A stretch of 64,000 nt of DNA from positions 96,870,720-96,934,719 of the forward strand of contig CM068384.1 in NCBI GenBank assembly GCA_034770075.1, in the 5' to 3' direction. The translations under genes were made by a program, and so were the position numbers. The notes beneath the pieces are model-generated. The model saw only the letters and a program-made list of their open reading frames with translations, did not search any database and was not told the origin of the DNA. Of the stretch, positions 1 to 11,581 are shown one piece after another. The stretch is from Aralia elata (lineage: Eukaryota; Streptophyta; Magnoliopsida; Apiales; Araliaceae). Positions within the stretch are counted from its first letter, which is position 1. Each line of letters opens with the position of its first letter.

Positions 1-294
1 TGAGGGAAAACCTTTGAAGATCATTTTTCCTCTTATCGCCATTGCTGCTGCCGCTAGAGCTTTGAAATTTCAGCCCCTAGTTCATCGTTTTCTAACGAGT
101 TTGACTCTCTTGCTGGCCATTTTTCCAAGTAAACTTGAACAAACCTATTTTTTACTGTAAATATTAATTCTTTTTTGTTTCTATTCAACTTTTTCCCAAT
201 TTATCTAGGTTTGTGAAAGGATTTTTGTTCACAAAATTTCTATGGTATAACTGCCTTTGGAGGAGTGATTCTTTTTGTTTTGAATTTGATTACA
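1..294. other. No gene recognised; interior of an old element
   Basis: I see no convincing coding frame here. The T-rich stretch lies just upstream of the decayed PF04195-like coding region and is probably its leader or intron. The left end of that element is outside the window. Confidence 0.3.
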
Positions 295-1225
295 TGGATA
301 GGACCTTAGAATCGTTAGACGGAGCCACCACAAGTAGGGGAGATGACGTTATGAGGGTGGCGCCGCCTGAAGAAGGCTAGACCATGGGCGGCTGGGAAGT
401 CGCTCCGTTGGATAACGTCTTTATAGAAGAGGAGGAAATATATCCCCTTTACATTTGTTCTAACTGACCTGGAGCAAGAAGCCCTTAGGATAGGTGCCCT
501 TCGTCCCTTCCCTTACTCTACTCGAGTCTTATTTAACTAAGATGAATACGAGTGGTAAATAGAGAATGCAAATTTGACCCCAATTTCCTAGAGTAACTTA
601 GAATAACCATCCTTCTTCCTAATGAGTATGACTTAAGAATGTCGAGTTCGTCCGAGTGGATATATGATGTGTTGACGGGTGGTTGGGTAGGCATACCAAT
701 TATGCACTTCAGATACGACCTTAGGTTTTCATTGCACCACTTTATCCGAGTTTTTTTTGCAAGATTATCTTAATATTGCACTCGATCAATTGTTGTCGAA
801 CTCCATATTGCTGCTAAATGCCTTTCTCGCCCACTACGAGGAGAAGAGATTAAAGCCAACCCCTAGTCTTTTCTTTTATATCTTCAAGTTCAAAAATCCC
901 AAACAAAAGGATTTTACCAGATATACCGACAAAAGGGAGGGATCGGCCTAGTTTCACCCCCATCTAGCAATAAAGAATGGCATTAGGAATGGGTGTTCGT
1001 GAAAGGAGGGGAATTGTTAAGCCTCCTGAGGTTTATTAGCCCCAAGGATTCTGAGACCCTTAAGATTATAGAGTATTCAGTTCCCGAGAAGGATTTGACA
1101 AGGCACGACAAATTCTGTGAAACGTACCTCGAGCAGCTCCGACCTCTGAGATTGTTCAGAGATCAATACTTCCTCTATAATCATAGAAGTAAGATATGCA
1201 CCGAGCAATAATGTACTTAATTTTT
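295..1225 (+). pseudogene. PF04195-like (gypsy-type transposon) protein, broken
   Basis: Three forward frames, pieced across stops and frameshifts, read like the plant 'putative gypsy type transposon' domain (PF04195 family). Near 690-750 there is the frame FRYDLRFSLHHFIR, resembling the family's GLRFPLHPFIR block. The frame at 757-951 has a hydrophobic helix followed by ERLKPTPSLFFYIFKF, resembling the family's GLKPT..LF block. The piece at 993-1211 continues with an acidic stretch. Proteins of this family occur in non-autonomous or gag-like parts of plant gypsy elements, and their biochemical role is unknown. There is no single open frame, so this is a relic. Family assignment is by remembered consensus only. 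Confidence 0.55.
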
Positions 1226-1229
1226 CCTG

Positions 1230-1985
1230 TAAACTTAATTGCTTGGTGATAAAGTGCTTTTTCTTATCGCAGTTATTCGGGACGAACCAAGTATGGCCAG
1301 TAAGAAATTCAAAATCGATAAGAAAGCTCTTGCGTCCATGGCCAATTTAGCCCTTTCCACGCAAAACTGTTACCAGAAAAAGTCTTGGAGAAAGAGCAGG
1401 CAGAAGCCCCTCAAAAGGAGAAAGAATCTTCAAAAAGAAAAGCTACCGAGGAATCTGTGTCATCTTCTCCAAAGAAAAAAATCAAAGTGAGGTCCTCCTA
1501 AGGATCCAAAGTCGACCACAAAAGAGAAAGAACGTAGATCGAGCATCAAAGAGAAAGAGTCGAGGCCGAGCAGTAAGGAGGTTCCTAGTAAAGAAAAATC
1601 AAGCTCTTTTGCTGCTGCCAAGGACACTGCAGCGATCGCAAGCAAACCGGTCACTCTGTCTAGCACTTTTCCTACTACTCTACTTAATCCTTCCTCACTG
1701 AACCCTATCTCTTTGATCGAGGGGTCAGCTTTTAGTGGTCTCGCTCAACAGGAACTGCTCATCATCCCGACCACATGTCCCAATCCACAAGGCCTAATGG
1801 GGACTATTGTGTCACTTTCAAAACCTACAAGTGGGTAGTTCCTCGAGGATCATGGGGCCAAAGGATACCCCACAAAATGCTTCAAGACCTTCAACCTGCC
1901 TTAGGACTTGATGCATTACTAGAAGCGGACCCTGATGACTTGGTTTCTTGTGACGGCCTTATTGACGGCATATGTCATCACTGAA
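1230..1985 (+). pseudogene. Lys/Ser-rich C-terminal region of the same relic
   Basis: The frame at 1239-1490 ends in a strongly basic Lys/Arg-rich run. A shifted frame from about 1490 gives an Arg/Lys/Ser-rich stretch and then Ser/Thr/Pro-rich sequence, with a final fragment at 1775-1984. I recognise no enzymatic domain. Low-complexity basic tails often follow PF04195 domains in plant elements. No protease, reverse transcriptase or integrase lies between this frame and the LTR at 2254, so the element probably never carried pol on this side. Confidence 0.4.
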
Positions 1986-2236
1986 AGAAAAGGTGACGAC
2001 TTTTAGACTTTCAAAAACGACTTTTGACCGTCACAAATGACCATATTTCTAGTAGTGTTTATAGCACACAGTTATGGGAAGTTGTATTGCTCGCATATTT
2101 AGAACGTCATCAAGCCTCAGGCATTGTCCATATTATGCCTTTAACCCAACGATATTCGATCAGCTCGGTAATTAGCTTGAACAATTTTACCCTCGAGATT
2201 TCTCAACTTCTACTCATGTATCCTACTAAATTAGAA

Positions 2237-2253
2237 TAAGGGAATGGGGACAA
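2237..2253 (+). other. Polypurine tract of the older element
   Basis: The purine-rich run AATAAGGGAATGGGGACAA directly precedes a TGTTAGG LTR start at 2254. The same arrangement recurs before 9755, with GGGAGTGGGGACAA. Confidence 0.6.
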
Positions 2254-2301
2254 TGTTAGGATATAGTCTGAGCGGCCCTGCCCATATTTTGTTAGCCTAG
2301 G
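2254..2301 (+). repeat. First part of an LTR of the older element
   Basis: The segment begins TGTTAGGATATAGTC just after a polypurine tract. It is cut at 2301 by the chromovirus insertion and resumes at 9470 after the CTAGG target duplication. The intact second copy starts at 9755 and confirms the join. Confidence 0.65.
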
Positions 2302-4226
2302 TGTAAGATCCCGACTTTATGAAATAAAAGTTTATTATTTTCTTTATGATTATTTTTCTAAATAGTGAAGTGCTTAATTGTTATAAATGATAGTTAAGGG
2401 TGTTACATGCAAATTATCTGATAAACAGTAAGTCGGGGAATATTCCTTTTGTCGGGGAATATTATTTCTGTCGGAAAATATTATATTCGGTACCGTACGA
2501 CGGCGCCGAAATGGCAATATTGTCAATGATAGTGGGCCCCACAACGGGTTAACTGTCGGATATAGAAAGTGATAGAAATTGGCGGCAAAACTTTAACCGA
2601 TAACTGTTGCAATACCCGGTGATAAAAAGAACAGTAAAACGCGTTATTACATAGTAGCACACGGTATTCCACAGTAGCACACGGTGTCGCACAACATTTT
2701 ATATTATTGATTCAATAATTGATAAAGTAGCAATTGCACAGTATCTTGATTCAATAATTATTACAGTAACATCTGCATAATATTTTTATTATTTGTCACG
2801 ACACTGTAACTCATATTATTTGATAGGATATTTTTATTATTTGTCACGACACTGTAACCCTTTGTATTCATTACTTATTAATCTTTTGTGAAAATAACCT
2901 GTCTACGCGAATTATCGCATGACGGGTGAAAATCCATTTGCAGTTTTATATATTCTGTTATACTCGTATAACGTATCATTTCTTTTGTACTCTTTAAGGG
3001 ATATCTTTTTCTTTCACATTTCTCTATTTATGATAAGAAATCTTTGTTTGTTTCCAAAACCTTATTTTTAAATGGAGAAAATCCCTGAAAATTAGTAGAA
3101 TATCCTTAATAGTTTGTGCTTCATCTAATATCTTTTCACTTGAATCTTTCTATTTCATTTTATACGTTATAGTTGAAGCATGAAATAATTTCTTGAATAT
3201 CATTCTTGAATTTGACTCTACAATTTGGTCATCGTGTTGGCAATTTGGTCAATCTTTGATACTGATTAAATTATAGAGCTTTTCTTATCCTTAATCTCAC
3301 TGTATCATTGTCATCATCCTCATCCTCATACTTTAATTGTGGTATTAGTTCTCTTTGGCCCGTAGTGCAAAGATGAACTAGCGTGACATGATTTTGACCA
3401 AACTGTGTATTGGTATAATTATGACTTTTGGTGTTACAAACAAAGGCGTATGGTGAAAGTTCTCTTTGGCCCGTAGTGCAAAGATGAACTGGCGTTTGGC
3501 ATGATCATGGCCGATGGTGTTACAAATAAATATCTTTGGTACGTAGTGCAAAGAGAGGCTGTTGAAATTGTTGATTAGTGTTACAAATAAATATCTTTGG
3601 CACGTAGTGCAAAGAGAGACTGTTGAACATGAATTATTGATTGGTGTTACAGGGACATAATATTGGTGGTGATCTTTTAACTTGTAGAAGATAGTAGATA
3701 TTATAATCTACTTGACTCTTCTAAGAGATTGTTCGTTCCGCTGCAGTTGTTGTTACTGAACAATTAAAATATCTCTGATTTATTATTGTTGAAGACTAAA
3801 GATAATTTTTATTCTTCATTATCTTAGTCATGATATTTCTTACTGGGCTATTTGAGCTCACCCTTTTCAGTTTTGTCCCATTGTTCTTCTCAGGAAAGGA
3901 AAATGTAGCTGGGACTAGCCGGAGAGTGGAGTAATGGTCCGAGTTATTGGTTGTCCTCATCAAGTTATAGCATAGTTTAATAATAATTGTACTGGAGACT
4001 TAAAACATGTGTTGCCGTCTTTTTACGGCATTGTAATAATTTGAGTTTGGATACTGTGGTACCATACGGTACGATATTGGTATGGGAAGTCACAGTATGT
4101 GTGTTGTCGTATTTTGCACGACAAATATTAGTTGTATATGGAAAAATTCGTATTTGTATTTGTATTTTGTAGAATGTTATTGGCGACTCAAAATGGGTTG
4201 TGTGGACCTATTTTGGGGGCGTCACA
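2302..4226 (+). repeat. 5' LTR of the chromovirus (1925 bp, shortened)
   Basis: It runs from TGTAAGATCC to GTCACA. Compared with the 2847-bp 3' LTR it lacks about 920 bp, the counterpart of roughly 7157-8100. The junction near 2826-2858 carries a roughly 31-nt second copy of the sequence at 2780-2810, which looks like filler DNA left by template switching. The distal part holds several GTAGTGCAAAG units near 3362, 3473, 3543 and 3604. Confidence 0.9.
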
Positions 4227-4228
4227 AT

Positions 4229-4240
4229 TGGTATCAGAGC
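4229..4240 (+). other. Primer-binding site, initiator tRNA-Met
   Basis: TGGTATCAGAGC lies two bases after the LTR end and matches the complement of the plant initiator tRNA-Met 3' end. Confidence 0.92.
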
Positions 4241-4422
4241 TTAGGGATATGATCTTTGGTAGAGATCTGAGATTAGAACTAGGAGGGGAGAGATGAGTAA
4301 AATCCTTCGCTAGTGTGTCCTACCTAAGCTATTTTGTTTTTTTAGTAATTGGTTTGGTTATAGGGATAAGATGTTGCATGTCTATTTCTTTAACTATATT
4401 TGTTTTGTGATCACATTTCAGA

Positions 4423-5229
4423 ATGGCTTCTGAAAACCAAGAGATTCACTATGAGACAAGTGTGGCTAAAAATTAGGAAGCCACAAATAATATGGGTGCA
4501 AACTCAGAACATCATGATGCTAATCATGATGCTAACAACAGGATGAATGATGAAATTTTTAGGAATTTCATGCAATACATGCAGAACCAGGCGAGAAGAG
4601 CTCATGTCTACAATACTGGTGGAAACGCTGGTAACGTACAAATGGTCACTGCCAAACAGTTCAAAGAATTAAGACCACTTAAATTTTTCGACAAGCCGGA
4701 CCCACTCAAGGCAGAGGCGTGGCTCAAATAATTAACAAAGATATTTGATGTACTGCGTTGCACAGACGAACAAAAGGTTCCTTTCGCCACTTTTATGCTG
4801 CGAGGAGAAGTGGATCATTGGTGGGAATCCGTGAAACGTACCCGTCACTCGGCACTCGAGATGTCTTGGGTCGAGTTCCAAGAATTATTTAACGAGAAGT
4901 ATTTCCCGAAAAGTATTCGCCATATGAAAGAGGTGGAATTCATCAAACTGGAACAGAACAACATGACGGTGTCGCAGTACGAAGCCAAGTTTGCCGAGGT
5001 GTCGCGTTTTGCATCCTATTTGGTGGACACTGAGAAACGGATGACACGAATGTTCCTACGAGGTTTGAAACCAGAAATTCGTAAGTATCTCGTTTCTCAT
5101 AAAATTTGTCTATATTCGGATGTCGTGGATAGGGCTCAATTAGTGGAGCGGGAGAAAGAAATACTACAACCAGATAACGTCATAACCGGTGAGCTAATCG
5201 TAAACTCTTGCGAATCTATACCTTATTAG
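4423..5229 (+). pseudogene. gag: gag polyprotein of the chromovirus, two nonsense codons
   Basis: One frame runs from ATG 4423, interrupted by TAG at 4474-4476 and TAA at 4729-4731, with no frameshift. The product would be the capsid part of Gag, which packages the element RNA. The retrotransposon gag domain (PF03732 type) is clear: LRPLKFFDKPDPLKAEAWL near the start, then VDHWWESVKR, a W..F...F..KYFP block near 4870-4905, and RFASYLV followed by MTRMFLRGLKPEIR. It joins fragmentary protease sequence after about residue 255, so the nucleocapsid zinc knuckle seems to have been deleted. Confidence 0.88.
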
Positions 5230-5995
5230 ATACTAGTTCTACCCACTCTTTTAGTTCATCTGCTTGTGCTCAACATTTAAACTTGACTCTTGAGAAATTG
5301 GATTTTGACTCATCTGTTGAAACCCCGTTAGAGGAACTTTCATTCCATCCACTATTTATAAATCTTGTTTGATTCAAGTCGGTCATTAGTTTTCATTTCC
5401 TAATCAACCTATTATGCGAATTCAAGCAACCAAACCGTTGAAATCAATAACTGTCATTTCTATCCACAAAGTCATTCGTTTATTGAAAAACGGATGTCAA
5501 AATTTCTTAGCCCATGTAACTGATTTAAACAAAAATACGTCAAATTTGATTGATATTTCTGTTGTTAATAAGTTTCATGACGTATTTTCCGAAGAACTTC
5601 CTGGCCTACCCCTAGACCGTCAAATCAAATTTTTGTATCGACCTTGAACCCAATACAAAATCCATTTCTAAGACCCCACATGTATGGCTCCTATTGAATT
5701 TTCTGGAGTTAAAAACCCAACTACAGGAGTTGTTAGATACCGGCTTCATACGCTCGAATACATCACATTAGGGTGCTCCTATTTTATTCATAAAGAAGAA
5801 AGATGAGAGTAACTAGAAATCTATGCAAATCATAAAAGCCTCAAATATTTCTTCACCCAGAAGGAACTCAACATGCGACAACGACGTTGGCTCGAGCTGT
5901 TGAAGGATTACGACTATACCATTCAATACCATCTTGGAAAGGCGAACCTAGAAGCTGATGCATTGCGTAGAAGGACGTATGTAAGTACGAGTACG
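5200..5995 (+). pseudogene. pol: Protease, reverse transcriptase and RNase H scraps
   Basis: Three short pieces of pol survive. A protease piece near 5219-5340 reads LLDTSSTHSF, an altered form of the family's DTG(A/S)THSF active-site motif. A reverse transcriptase N-terminal piece at 5414-5810 contains VFSEELPGLPLDRQI and then IDLEPNT and FIKKKDE. An RNase H C-terminal piece at about 5815-5975 reads NHKSLKYFFTQKELNMRQRRW and then HLGKANLEADALRR. The catalytic reverse transcriptase core and most of RNase H are absent. The pieces lie close together in element order, so internal deletions removed the rest. Confidence 0.82.
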
Positions 5996-6174
5996 ATGCT
6001 AACAACGTAAATACCCATTTTGGATGACTTACAAAGGATGAATATAGAGTTAAAGACTCCACGAACCCACGTGAAGATAACAACGTATATAAGCAGCACA
6101 AGATCGTCAATAGAGTTATGTTGATCTTCATTTAAGGGATGATGAATTCAAAATCGGAGGCCATGTATCCTTAC

Positions 6175-6611
6175 GTGTTATTCTATGGAAAGGAGATACA
6201 AGATTCGAAAAGAGAGGATAACTCAACCCTCGATTTATCGGTCCATTTGAAATCCTCGATCGAGTAGGAACTGTGGCCTACAGACTCGCCTTACCGCCAA
6301 GCATGTCTCGTGTTCATAATATTTTTCACATATCCATGCTACGTAAATATGTGAAAGATCCAAACCACATTATTGAATTAGAACCAGACAAGATAGTAGA
6401 GGATTTAACGTACGAAGAGATACCTGTCAAGGTCTTGGATAAGAAAGAACAAATTCTACGATCAAAGGTTATACCTCGAGTCAAAGTTTTATGGAGAAAC
6501 CATGATATAGAGGAAATAATCTGGGAGTTAGAATCTGAAGTGAGAACAAGGTATCCTCACCTCTTCGATATGCCAGGTACCTACGTAAATTTCGGGGACG
6601 AAATTTCATAA
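6175..6611 (+). pseudogene. Integrase C-terminus and chromodomain of the chromovirus
   Basis: Open frame 6273-6611, with homologous sequence from about 6220, gives the end of a chromovirus polyprotein: FIGPFEILDRVGTVAYRLALPP, then RVHNIFHISMLRKY, then a chromodomain-like tail with VKVLWRN and IIWELESEVRTRYPHLF. The GPF/Y module helps integrase bind DNA. The chromodomain in this clade is thought to guide insertion to heterochromatin. No HHCC or DDE integrase core precedes it. The frame ends 12 nt before the LTR, as in Tekay/Del elements. Confidence 0.88.
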
Positions 6612-6622
6612 GGAGGGGAGAT
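6606..6622 (+). other. Polypurine tract of the chromovirus
   Basis: CATAAGGAGGGGAGAT abuts the TGTAAGATCC start of the 3' LTR and would prime plus-strand synthesis. Confidence 0.85.
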
Positions 6623-7804
6623 TGTAAGATCCCGACTTTATGAAATAAAAGTTTATTATTTTCTTTATGATTATTTTTCTAAATAGTGAAGTGCTTAATT
6701 GTTATAAATGATAGTTAAGGGTGTTACATGCAAATTATCTGATAAACAGTATGTCGGGAAATATTCCTTTTGTCGGGGAATATTCTTTCTGTCGGGAAAT
6801 ATTATATTCGGTACCGTACGACGGCGCTGAAATGGCAATATTATCAATGATAGTGGGCCCCACAATGGGTTAACTGTCGGATATAGAAAGTGATAGAAAT
6901 TGGCGGCAAAACTTTAACCGATAACTGTTGCAATACCCGGTGATAAAAAGAACAGTAAAATGCGTTATTACATAGTAGCACACGGTATTCCACAGTAGCA
7001 CACGATGTGGCACAACGTTTTATATTATTGATTCAATAATTGATAAAGTAGCAATTGCACAGTATCTTGATTTAATAATTGTTACAGTAACATCTGCATA
7101 ATATTTTTATTATTTGTCACGACACTGTAACTCATATTATTTGATAGGATATTTTAGCATTATTGACAATGTCTAGAAATTTTGTCAAGGAAATGGGTTA
7201 TTTAATTGCGCGCCATTTTTACGGAAGACCCCCTCTCTCCTGGGAATAATCTAGTTGTCAGTATTGCGAGTATATGTTATCTGTGATATTAATACATTTA
7301 ACACAATAATACAGAAAAAGGGATTTATTGTGATAATGGAGTTATTTTTATAATGGTTTTATCTTTTTGATAATGGAATTATCTTTTGATAATGGAAGAA
7401 AAAATAGATGGATGATATAAATAGAAGAAAAAATGGATGGATGATATAAATGGAAGAAAAAATGGATGGATGATATTAAAAGAATATGCCAAGGGTATAA
7501 GAGTAATAAACCAAGAAAAATTGGAAAAAAGACCAAAATGCCCTCACCTTGATTTTCCTATAAATAGGGAGAGTTTGCTTAAGAAATTTTCACACCTTCA
7601 TTGCCTATACTTCCTCTCTCTCTCTCTAAATTTCTTAAGTTCTCTTAGTGTGCTAGGCTATTGTGAGTATTTGTGAGAATACTAGTATTGTCCATAGTTA
7701 GTAAACTTCATAGAAAGTAACATCCAGTTAACGAAGGTATGGAATATCATTTCTTTCATACTCATATATAATATCATTTGCTTTCATGTTCGTAAGTGAT
7801 ATTA

Positions 7805-8180
7805 TACTCATAAAGGTTGTTATTCATTCTGTATTAATTTGTGGTGATAACCTGTCCGTGCGGTATGACGCATGCCTGGTAAATATCCTTTTATATTCAT
7901 TCCTTATTATTCTGTGGGAATAACCTGTATGTACGAGTGTCGTACCTGGTGAATACCCTTTTGTATTCATTCCTTATTACTCTGTGGGAATAACCTGTAT
8001 GTACGGAGTATCGTACCTGGTGAATATCCCTTTGTATTCATTCCTTATTAATCTGTGGGTAGAACCTGTCCGTGCGGATTGACGCATGCCTGGTGAATAA
8101 CCCTTTGTATTCATTACTTATTAATCTTTTGTGAAAATAACCTGTCTACGCGAATTATCGCATGACGGGTGAAAATCCAT
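7805..8180 (+). repeat. Tandem repeat of about 70-76 bp in the LTR
   Basis: Five degenerate units share (A/T)AACCTGT, a CGTA or GACGCATGCC block, GGTGAATA and TTGTATTCATT. AACCTGT-type cores begin near 7847, 7920, 7990, 8061 and 8137. The 5' LTR keeps only the last unit. Confidence 0.8.
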
Positions 8181-8589
8181 TTGCAGTTTCATATATTCTG
8201 TTATACTCGTATAACGTATCATTTCTTTTGTACTCTTTAAGGGATATCTTTTTCTTTCACATTTCTCCATTTATGATAAGAAATCTTTGTTTGTTTCCAA
8301 AACCTTATTTTTAAATGGAGAAAATCCCTGAAAATTAGTAGAATATCCTTAATAGTTTGTGCTTCATCTAATATCTTTTCACTTGAATCTTTCTATTTCA
8401 TTTTATACGTTATAGTTGAAGCATGAAATAATTTCTTGAATATCATTCTTGAATTTGACTCCACAATTTGGTCATCGTGTTGGCAATTTGGTCAATCTTT
8501 GATACTGATTAAATTATAGAGCTTTTCTTATCCTTAATCTCACTGTATCATTGTCATCATCCTTATCCTCATACTTTAATTGTGGTATT

Positions 8590-8890
8590 AGTTCTCTTTG
8601 GCCCGTAATGCAAAGATGAACTGGCGTGACATGATTTTGACCAAACTGTGTATTGGTATAATTATGACTTTTGGTGTTACAAACAAAGGCGTATGGTGAA
8701 AGTTCTCTTTGGTCCGTAGTGCAAAGATGAATTGGCGTTTGGCATGATCATGACCGATGGTGTTACAAATAAATATCTTTGGCACGTAGTGCAAAGAGAG
8801 GCTGTTGAAATTGTTGATTAGTGTTACAAATAAATATCTTTGGCACGTAGTGCAAAGAGAGGCTGTTGAACATGAATTATTGATTGGTGT
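8590..8890 (+). repeat. Degenerate GTAGTGCAAAG repeat block in the LTR
   Basis: Several units contain CTTTGGCCCGTAGTGCAAAG or CTTTGGCACGTAGTGCAAAG, separated by about 60-110 bp and each ending in GTGTTACA. The counterpart in the 5' LTR is at about 3355-3650. Confidence 0.7.
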
Positions 8891-9469
8891 TACAGGGACA
8901 TAATATTGGTGGTGATCTTTTAACTTGTAGAAGATAGTAGATATTATAATCTACTTGACTCTTCTAAGGGATTGTTCGTTCCGCTGCAGTTGTTGTTACT
9001 GAGCAATTAAAATATCTTTGATTTATTATTGTTGAAGACTAAAGATAATTTTTATTCTTCATTATCTTAGTCATGATATTTCTTACTGGGCTATTTGAGC
9101 TCAGCCTTTTCAGTTTTGTCCCATTGTTCTTCTCAGGAAAGGAAAATGTAGCTGGGACTAGCCGGGGAGTGGAGTAATGGTCCGAGTTATTGGTTGTCCT
9201 CATCAAGTTATAGCATAGTTTAATAATAATTGTACTGGAGACTTAAAACATGTGTTGCCGTCTTTTTACGGCATTGTAATAATTTGAGTTTGGATACTGT
9301 GGTACCATACGGTACGATATTGGTATGGGAAGTCACAATATGTGTGTTGTCGTATTTTGCACGACAAATATTAGTTGTATATGAAAAAATTCGTATTTGT
9401 ATTTGTATTTTGTAGAATGTTATTGGCGACTCAAAATGGGTTGTGTGGACCTATTTTGGGGGCGTCACA

Positions 9470-9754
9470 CTAGGCCTAAAAACCATTTGGTCTGATCTAC
9501 TTAATAGCTCGGGTGAAGCGTGTTTGGGAAACTTGGAGAGCCTATCCAATCCGAGGGGTCCCACATAGCCGTATCTCAAGATGTGTGAAAGTCAAGTGAT
9601 AGGATGCTGTCTGTAGGGCCTGCCATGCCCATATTATGCCTTTGACCCAGCGACATTCGATCAGCTCGGTAATTAGCTTGGACAATTTTACCCTCGAGAT
9701 TTCTCAACTTCTACTCTCTTATCCTACTAAAGTAGAATAAGGGAGTGGGGACAA
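9470..9754 (+). repeat. Truncated LTR fused to a duplicated 3' internal end
   Basis: 9470-9630 continues the LTR that began at 2254. At about 9624-9632 it switches to sequence matching 2131-2253, the internal region plus polypurine tract, and a second LTR follows at 9755. The join falls at a short shared TG(C/T)CCA-type sequence, as expected of a roughly 330-bp tandem duplication by illegitimate recombination. Confidence 0.7.
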
Positions 9755-10170
9755 TGTTAGGATATAGTCCGAGCGACCCAACCCACATTTTGTTAGCCCA
9801 GGCCCAAAAACCATTTGGTCTGATCTACTCAATAGCCCGGGCGAAGCGTGTTTGAGAAACTTGGAGAGTTTGTCCAATTCGAGGGATCCCACATAGTTGT
9901 ATCTCAAAATGTGTGAAAGTCAGGCGATGGGACGCTGTCTACAGGGCCTGTCATGCCCAAATCTTGGTACTTAATGTGACATCTCAAGTAGAACAAAATG
10001 TGTGAGACTATAAATAAATATCAAAAAGAATAAAAAGAGGTTAGATACTTTTATACTTGAAAGTTAAACTCAAATTAATTATTTATCTCTCTGTCATATT
10101 CATTAATTCCTACACCTAAAGCGCTTCACGACAATCTGAGCAATTTCATATCGTGTGAGAGCGTTTGTAT
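9755..10170 (+). repeat. Second LTR copy of the older element
   Basis: It begins TGTTAGGATATAGTCC after GGGAGTGGGGACAA and matches 2254-2301 plus 9470-9630 for about 200 bp before extending further. A TATA-like CTATAAATAAA near 10008 and the distal sequence would fit a U3/R region. The right end is my estimate, since no second full copy is available. Confidence 0.55.
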
Positions 10171-11029
10171 AGGTCTGAATGAACAGAAACCCGTAGCTGA
10201 AAACCCGATTTGAGGACTAAGGCCTCATTAGACTATTCAATCAAATAAAAAATTGTTAAATGAGAATTTTTTGTAAAATATAAAAATAAAATAAAATTTA
10301 TACATTATAAAATTATTAGAATGTTATATTATCATCAACTATATTAATTGACAGTTATTTATCATTGATAGGTATCCCATGCACACGCGTTGCATGTGCC
10401 TCGGGGCGCCTGCTTTTTGTCCTACAAGCTTCCTTCCAAAACCAGAAAACCTAGTTAGTGTCTTTTAGCCTTCCAAATTTATTAATTTGTCACTCTTTCC
10501 TATACAGCGTATATTATTTTAATTATTCCTAATTAGATTAATACTCCAATATAAAATTGAATGGAAAAGGTCATCTAAATGAGTGCCAAGCGCATTATCT
10601 TTGATTTTAATAGTTTATTAAATTAATTTCATAACCCAGAAATTCAGGTAGTCCAGTAACCACGTATCATTTTGTATAAAAATATAAGTATATATCCCCT
10701 ATGTCCTGACGAAAATATCTAAGTTTATAATTTTTATTGAATATACCTATATCTCTAGCTATTATACCATCTTATATACAAAACAGGTCAAGAGTCAAGA
10801 GTGATGGATTAGGATTCCTCCATTATATTTAATTAGTCTCTGATTTTTTTTTAAAACATATTTAATAAATTAAATAAATATTACTTTTAGCGACGGTAAA
10901 ATTAACATTATTATTTATGATGAATATTTTTATGTCGCTAAATATAATATTTGTATTGTTGAATGTGTTTTGAAAAAAATTGAATGATATGTATAATAGA
11001 ATGGATCTTAATTCAGAGCATAGTTTTAA

Positions 11030-11165
11030 AATTTGGATCAGACCGTCGGTTCAACCAGTAAAAATTGGAATCGGTCGGCACTCCGGTATAATTTGAACCA
11101 ATAAATCATTTTGGTCAAAAATCAGTTGACCCACCGATCGAATCGGTAGTTCAGAGTTGATTATA
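11030..11165. repeat. hAT/MITE-like block rich in GGTTCAACC-type words
   Basis: Words such as CCGTCGGTTCAACCAGT, AATCGGTCGG and its near-complement CCGATCGAATCGGT recur within 130 bp. Such text is common in plant non-autonomous DNA transposons. No target duplication was identified. Confidence 0.3.
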
Positions 11166-11540
11166 TTATTGGAGATATTATTTGCTAATACTAATATATT
11201 CTATAAATGTTAGGGCATTATTTTTGGATGAGAATTCTTTTTATTATATTTTTTTACTTAATTTTTTAAATACATATTTAACGAAAAAAATAATATTTTT
11301 AGTAACCACACCAATATTACAATTGTTTGCAAAGAATGATGTATTATCACTATATTCTTTTCTTGTCAACAAATACTATGGAGAATTTAGGTGTAACTAA
11401 AAATAACCTTGTGAGTTATGACCCTCTTTCTATCTGAGGTAATTACATTATTATTCATACTTTATCACACGCACTCAAACAATTACTAGTCTAGCTTCTT
11501 AGGCACATGACCACAATAATTTCTTAATTAATCATATATG

Positions 11541-11581
11541 TTAAGAGAGAGAGAGAGAGGGTATATATATATATATATATA
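11541..11581. repeat. (AG)n followed by (TA)n microsatellite
   Basis: A purine dinucleotide run passes directly into about ten TA units. Confidence 0.9.

Larger units (their letters stand above)
2302..9469 (+). mobile_element. Ty3/gypsy Tekay/Del-type chromovirus, internally deleted
   Basis: The LTRs start TGTAAGATCC and end GTCACA. CTAGG flanks both ends (2297-2301 and 9470-9474), so this is one intact insertion. The order is 5' LTR, initiator-Met primer site, gag, protease and reverse transcriptase fragments, RNase H end, chromodomain end, polypurine tract, 3' LTR. The C-terminal chromodomain, with VLDKKEQ..R.K.IP.VKVLWR, places it in the Tekay/Del clade. The central reverse transcriptase and all of integrase are missing, so it could move only with helper proteins. 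The two LTRs look about 97-98 percent identical by eye where they align, suggesting a fairly recent insertion. Confidence 0.92.
6623..9469 (+). repeat. 3' LTR of the chromovirus (2847 bp, full)
   Basis: It starts TGTAAGATCC and ends GGCGTCACA, followed by CTAGG. It is the complete LTR form and includes the block absent from the 5' LTR. A related, more diverged full-length copy stands alone at 32475-35107. The short frames inside are not conserved between copies and I do not treat them as genes. Confidence 0.92.

Noticed and set aside
3987..4172. 61-codon frame repeated in both chromovirus LTRs (also 9230-9415)
   Set aside because: It is shared only because the LTRs are copies. It shows no domain, and the solo LTR copy does not keep the frame.
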